Of a DNA stretch of 11,723 bases, positions 8,329 to 11,723 are shown piece by piece. The notes beneath the pieces are model-generated. The model was not told the origin of the DNA, ran no database searches, and saw nothing but the letters and a program-made list of their open reading frames with translations. The translations under genes and the position numbers were made by a program. The stretch comes from Physocladia obscura (Eukaryota; Chytridiomycota; Chytridiomycetes; Chytridiales; Chytriomycetaceae), in assembly GCA_027596945.1 (NCBI GenBank), contig JADGJH010001139.1:1-11723 (forward strand), read 5' to 3'. Within the stretch, counting starts at the first letter, position 1. Each line of letters opens with the position of its first letter.

Positions 8329-8744
8329 GCGTTTTGGCATTGAACGCGTTTTTTTTATTGCTTCGCGATATACGGCAGATGAAGAGTGTACACGTGTTGG
8401 TGCTAATAGAGATAACAATTAAGGGGTATTTTTTTTTTCTGTGATATCACTTCAATTTGTGGTAATTTTTGATCAGGGTGGATTTCCAGGTAATGAAGTA
8501 CATGGTTTAGAAAATCAAAACATTGAGAATGGACAAAAGATCAAACGCGAGAGATTCAAGGGCAAATTTATTTTTTGGGTTCGTCTTTTGTGTGATCATC
8601 AGTAAAATGTGATATCAACTTTTGAGTCACGGGAATCAGCGGAATGACAAATTTGAAGAAAAATTTTTTTCTTTTTGAGAAAGCCTGGAGCAGTTTTTTC
8701 TCTTTCACTCAAGAAAGAGATAGGGTTTCTTGGCACACCATTGA
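8329..8744 (+). promoter_or_regulatory. Intergenic/promoter region of paralogue C
   Basis: This 416-bp AT-rich interval contains two HGATAR matches (AGATAA 8410-8415, AGATAG 8718-8723) and two GATATC-centred repeats (8441-8450, 8609-8617). Three short upstream reading frames are visible: 8493-8510 (5 codons), 8529-8612 (27 codons) and 8644-8748 (34 codons). No AATAAA for paralogue B is seen, so its 3' end signal is unclear. Confidence 0.45.
8441..8450. promoter_or_regulatory. Palindromic GATATC element GTGATATCAC
   Basis: A perfect 10-bp palindrome in which GATA is read on both strands. Nine of its bases recur at 8609-8617 (GTGATATCA). It could be a paired GATA-factor site, but the 3' base does not fit HGATAR. 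Confidence 0.4.
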
Positions 8745-8748
8745 ATGA
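8644..8748 (+). CDS. Upstream ORF of paralogue C (34 codons, MTNLKKNF...), stop overlaps main ATG
   Basis: The frame opens at the ATGACAAATTTGAA box (8644-8657), shared over 14 bases with the box at 6246 upstream of A, and has a purine at -3. It ends with TGA at 8746-8748, which overlaps the ATG of paralogue C (8745-8747) in an ATGA arrangement. That layout fits termination-reinitiation control. An in-frame stop lies just upstream, so it is not a continuation of another coding region. Expression is unproven. Confidence 0.45.
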   Translation: MTNLKKNFFLFEKAWSSFFSFTQERDRVSWHTIE

Positions 8749-9533
8749 TTGACGTGTTGGACCTGTGCGATTCGAATACGATAACGATTCACAGCAATAT
8801 GAGCGTCAACCAGTCTCCGTATGAAAAACAGCGACTTTTGCCAAGCATAATCCAGCAACCATTTAACCAATCGCATCACGAGTATCATCAATATCCTTTC
8901 CAACAGCAGCCACAACAGCAACAGCAGCAACAATATACGCAACAACAAGAAGAACAATACACCCAGTATTCACCATTCGTTGCACAATCGCGGCTGTCGC
9001 TCCCAAATCTTATTCAACCCAATCCACATGTCCAGCCAGAACAGCAACCACAACAACAACAACAACAACAACAACAACAGATCCAGCAGTTTACATTCAA
9101 CCACAATTATCATGACAGAGCTGCCACCAACCGGGAATTTTCCTTTCAAAATCCAATGTCACCATTTCTGCCGCATATAACCAATGTCAGAAACATCAAC
9201 GCCGATTTTCCGCTCCCGCACCGACCACAGAATCAATGCGTCAACTGCGGAACGTACGAGACATCTGTATGGCGTAAAGACGAGTATAGCCGGTCGATCT
9301 GCAACGCGTGTGGGCTGTACAAGAAGCAGCATGGACACGACAGGCCGGCGTCGTTTCCGTTTCGCAAATCGGTTGTGCGGCGACGGAGACGCGGGGGAAA
9401 GAAGGTAAGCAGCGATGGTGTGATGGATGTTGTTGGTGATGGAATTGCTGAGAGCATGATAACTGCGGCAGCGGAAGGAGCGGAAAACGAGACCACGAGT
9501 GGTGCTGGAAGTGCTGTTGAGAGTTGGGTTTAG
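8745..9533 (+). CDS. Short GATA-type zinc-finger factor, paralogue C
   Basis: A 262-residue probable DNA-binding protein. The N-terminal part is Gln/Asn/His-rich with two Gln tracts (roughly residues 54-65 and 103-112). The finger is C-X2-C-X17-C-X2-C at about 165-189 with TSVWRKD in the loop. Its tail has HGHDRPASFPFRK then VVRRRRRGGKK, the same two-residue-longer tail as A and B but more diverged in sequence. The protein ends AVESWV and lacks the L-[DS]-D-[IL] ending of A and B. The ATG at 8745 overlaps the stop of an upstream reading frame; a second in-frame ATG (residue 19) is an alternative start. GTAAGC inside the tail codons resembles a splice donor, but the frame stays open without splicing. 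It is the last gene before an AT-rich, transposon-derived region. Confidence 0.9.
   Translation: MIDVLDLCDSNTITIHSNMSVNQSPYEKQRLLPSIIQQPFNQSHHEYHQYPFQQQPQQQQQQQYTQQQEEQYTQYSPFVAQSRLSLPNLIQPNPHVQPEQQPQQQQQQQQQQIQQFTFNHNYHDRAATNREFSFQNPMSPFLPHITNVRNINADFPLPHRPQNQCVNCGTYETSVWRKDEYSRSICNACGLYKKQHGHDRPASFPFRKSVVRRRRRGGKKVSSDGVMDVVGDGIAESMITAAAEGAENETTSGAGSAVESWV
9051..9080 (+). repeat. CAA polyglutamine tract in paralogue C
   Basis: Nine CAA codons and one CAG follow one another without interruption. This near-pure trinucleotide run is more slippage-prone than the mixed tracts in the neighbouring genes. Confidence 0.9.
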
Positions 9534-9888
9534 AAGGATGTCAGAATGATTGATTAGCCCCTTACTATTTTTATTATCGAAATATACACAACGCCGTCTT
9601 TGGCTTTTTTATATTTAAAAGTTTTTTGATTAGATAACAATCTCTTTTTAATGATTTCACCAGACACCTTGCATGCTTGACTGCCACAACAAATATTGTA
9701 GGTTTAATGCCAAACTGAACTTGGGATTACAATTTCTGCCCCTACAACTCCTGCTACCTCACAGCTCGCTCCACTAACTTCTGATCCAGCAGTATTATTT
9801 AGCAATGGAATTGTACTCTTGGTGGCATAGTGCATTGGAAACAGCGAACCATAGTAACTCAACTTAAATTGAAAACTTCTGCAAAAAA
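9534..9888. other. AT-rich region after paralogue C, no gene recognised
   Basis: This is the 3' flank of paralogue C and the start of a composition shift toward A/T. About 9650 onward has short open stretches on both strands, none with a recognisable motif. No clear long terminal repeat or target-site duplication could be seen by eye. Confidence 0.4.
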
Positions 9889-10870
9889 GTCTTGGCTCTG
9901 GTGAAAACTTTAATTGCAAGAGAGACAAAGTTTGTTGATGACAAGCCTGCCTGGAATAATAGAACTGAAGATATAATGCCACAGTTGGTGACCTCAATTA
10001 TTCATCAAGATTAGCAAAATTGGCACAACAAAAGCATATGCCAGCTTTTGAGGTTGAGGCTTACAAGAGTTGGTCAACTAAGAGTTTGATAGTAGAGTTG
10101 ATCTTTAGAGAGTAGAAGTTTTTTATTTTAGAATGTTCTATTTCAAATTTCTCATGATTTTTAGAATGATTCATTTGCTATCTTCAGAAAAGATCCAAAA
10201 AACAGCTCAAGTTTCCAAAATAAAGAGCCAGTCTTGGATTGCTATTTCTGATGGTACAAAATAATTGTAACAGAATATAATACAGCTGTTAGCAAACACA
10301 AATCAGTTTTTTGCTGTTATTGTCACTGTTTTCAATGCAACTGCTTAAGGTTTAGATTAAATAATTTTTTATTTTATTAGAAAGATTTTGGAAAAATGCA
10401 CAAGAAAAAATGAGGTTTCTTTGTGAAATTTTCTTGTCTGTTGTCTACAAGGAAATTGTCAAATTTCTTTTTTAGATTTTCTCACAAGGAAAAGAAAAAC
10501 TGTTAAAACAAATCCAGTCAAAACAGAAGAAAATAGGCCCAGATGCTAGCACTGCCATACAAAATAATCTCAATGATGAAACTAATGACCAAGGTTCATC
10601 CAGGTGCATATGATTTTGATTTTCTGAAGAAAATTATCATCAAACTCTCTGATGCTCTGTATGAACATAATGCTGAAGCATGGATTTGTGGTGCAAATTG
10701 CATCAGGTACAAATAATAATAATTGCCCATCAGTGAAGAACTGCAAAGAACAGTTTGAAAAACTTGTGAAGAGCCACATCAAAGAAAATATGGAAGTTCT
10801 TCATGTATCTGGAAGGAAAGAAGAATACAAAGAATGTGAGATGCTACTGCAGGAATTGTCTGACTTGTAA
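9889..10870 (+). pseudogene. Frame-broken coding-like remnant of unknown identity
   Basis: Several plus-strand stretches read like protein but switch frame or stop. 9889-10014 includes LIARETKFVDDKPAWNNR. 9972-10115 includes LAKLAQQKHMPAFEVEAYKS. 10380-10613 has one internal stop at 10473-10475 and includes GKEKLLKQIQSKQKK. 10588-10716 includes LSDALYEHNAEAW. 10652-10870 includes NCKEQFEKLVKSHIKEN. Successive pieces overlap in shifted frames, as in a decayed gene with small indels. The pieces are Lys/Glu/Gln-rich and AT-rich, unlike the GATA genes. I do not recognise the family. A transposon-borne protein is likely because a copia fragment adjoins, but this is inference. Confidence 0.35.
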
Positions 10871-10886
10871 ATTGTTGTTTACTTTA

Positions 10887-11723
10887 TTATGATGACAGTT
10901 CAATCACAAATAAACACAGATTGAGAATAGCAAGGGTGAAAGCTGTAAAACGAGGAGCAAAAGTGGCTGTTGAAGCTACTATCATTCTCAATGATTCCTT
11001 TCTAATAACAGGAGCGTATGTTTCTGTATAATCTTCCCCTTCTATTTGACCACTGCCCACAGCAACTAGCCTTGCTTTGAACTTTATCAAATTTCCTTTT
11101 TCTAAGTCCAATTTATAATCAAAAACCCATTTTGACCATAATAGTTTCTTTCCTTTTGGAATTTCTGATCTTCTAATATAATCAGAAGTATTTCTTTCAT
11201 GATGTGAATTCATTTCTGCTTTCATGGCTTCAAGCCATTTTAAGCACATCTTTGATTTTTTTTTTGCTTCTTTTATTGATTTAAGAACAGGTTCTAAATC
11301 ATCAATCTTTATTGGACTGTCTGAAAAAGGATTGGCATCTTTAAAAGGTTTAATTACTTTCATTATGGCTTTCTGTATTTTTGGGCTAATCATGATATCT
11401 GTAAGAAAAGCTCTTATTCTAAACATATTTTGTTTCTTCACTTTGTGATTTATTCTTTTCTCAAGCTTCATTCTGAAACTTAAGTTATTTGGTCAGTTTT
11501 CTTCAACTTGACATTGAATCTCTTTTCTGAGATTTTCCAGTATATTTTCTTTTCCTCTCTTTCTTTTCCTCTCTTTCTTTTCTTCTAGACTTTAGACATT
11601 TGGTAATTCCCCACTTGTCTAAGACTTAATTTAAGCCGTCAGGATTCCACTCAATTCTATTCATTTTATCTTTTGGTGGATCTGAAGATTCATTTTCTTC
11701 TAATTCAAGTTCTGAATCATCTA
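10887..11723 (-). pseudogene. Decayed Ty1/copia retrotransposon polyprotein fragment (integrase-RT linker and RT start)
   Basis: The minus-strand frame 11471-10887 carries the N-terminal part of a copia-type reverse transcriptase (RVT_2). It reads WLEAMKAEMNSH, then PKGKKLLWSKWVF, KFKARLVAVGSGQIEGEDY and TETYAPV. After about 30 more residues the frame stops, well before the YVDD active site. Near the end, AILNLCLF occupies the place of the usual DVK.AFLN motif, so the first catalytic Asp appears to be Ala. Further upstream on the same strand, 11721-11629 reads as an acidic linker (DDSELELEENE) in another frame and ends in a stop. The element is therefore frameshifted and truncated. The integrase and gag parts would lie beyond the window end, while the missing C-terminal RT/RNase H was expected at lower coordinates and is absent. 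Confidence 0.8.
11549..11582. repeat. 14-nt pyrimidine-rich tandem repeat (about 2.4 copies)
   Basis: The unit CTTTTCCTCTCTTT repeats twice, with a partial third copy, inside the copia linker. On the element's coding strand it reads as Lys/Arg/Glu codons. Slippage here could account for one of the frameshifts. Confidence 0.75.

Noticed and set aside
7900..8418. Long minus-strand open frame opposite paralogue B (172 codons)
   Set aside because: It lies antisense to the zinc-finger coding region, is rich in Thr/Ile/Cys from reverse-read repeats, and has no motif. It is a shadow of the conserved plus-strand frame.
9408..9533. Possible splice donor GTAAGC in the tail of paralogue C
   Set aside because: The frame remains open to a normal stop at the end of the gene, and no matching branch point and acceptor leading to a better C-terminus were seen.
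10474..10560. Resemblance of FSQGKEKLLKQIQSK to the end of a heat-shock-factor DNA-binding domain
   Set aside because: Only about fifteen residues look alike. The rest of the domain (the conserved FVRQLN-YGF region) could not be found convincingly in any frame upstream.

Overview
The window looks like a fungal nuclear chromosome. The permease belongs to the fungal/bacterial YAT amino-acid transporter family. The large minus-strand factor pairs a DUF1752-like segment with a GATA finger, an arrangement known from fungal nitrogen regulators (AreA/NIT2/Gln3/Gat1). Two spliceosomal introns can be placed: 69 nt with GTAATC...CAG, and 158 nt with the yeast-type donor GTATGT. CTG codons fall at conserved hydrophobic permease positions, so CTG reads as leucine and a CTG-Ser yeast is unlikely. 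A yeast or yeast-like ascomycete fits best, but I cannot name the species.

Layout. 1-509 is the permease promoter, with a cluster of GATA sites. 510-2198 (+) is a complete two-exon amino-acid permease. 2199-2668 is a convergent intergenic region. 2669-5646 (-) is a two-exon, 939-residue AreA/Gln3-type GATA activator whose N-terminal domain and zinc finger lie in separate exons. 5647-6330 is a divergent promoter region. 6331-7110, 7228-8328 and 8745-9533 (+) are three tandem short GATA-factor paralogues (called A, B and C here). They share a distinctive C-terminal zinc finger, while their N-termini are unrelated low-complexity sequence. From about 9.6 kb the DNA becomes AT-rich. 9700-10870 holds broken coding-like fragments I cannot identify, and 10887-11723 (-) is a decayed Ty1/copia polyprotein fragment covering the integrase-RT linker and the start of RT.

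How the parts may work together (inference): an amino-acid permease with a GATA-site cluster lies beside one canonical nitrogen-type GATA activator and three divergent ones. The three tandem fingers differ from the canonical one at the loop residue that tunes recognition of the base before GATA (Val/Ala/Val instead of Leu), and they carry two extra residues in the basic tail. All three also carry an ATGACAAATT box at their 5' end that opens a short MTN... reading frame ending at or just before a main start codon. The locus may be a locally amplified GATA regulatory module next to a likely target gene.
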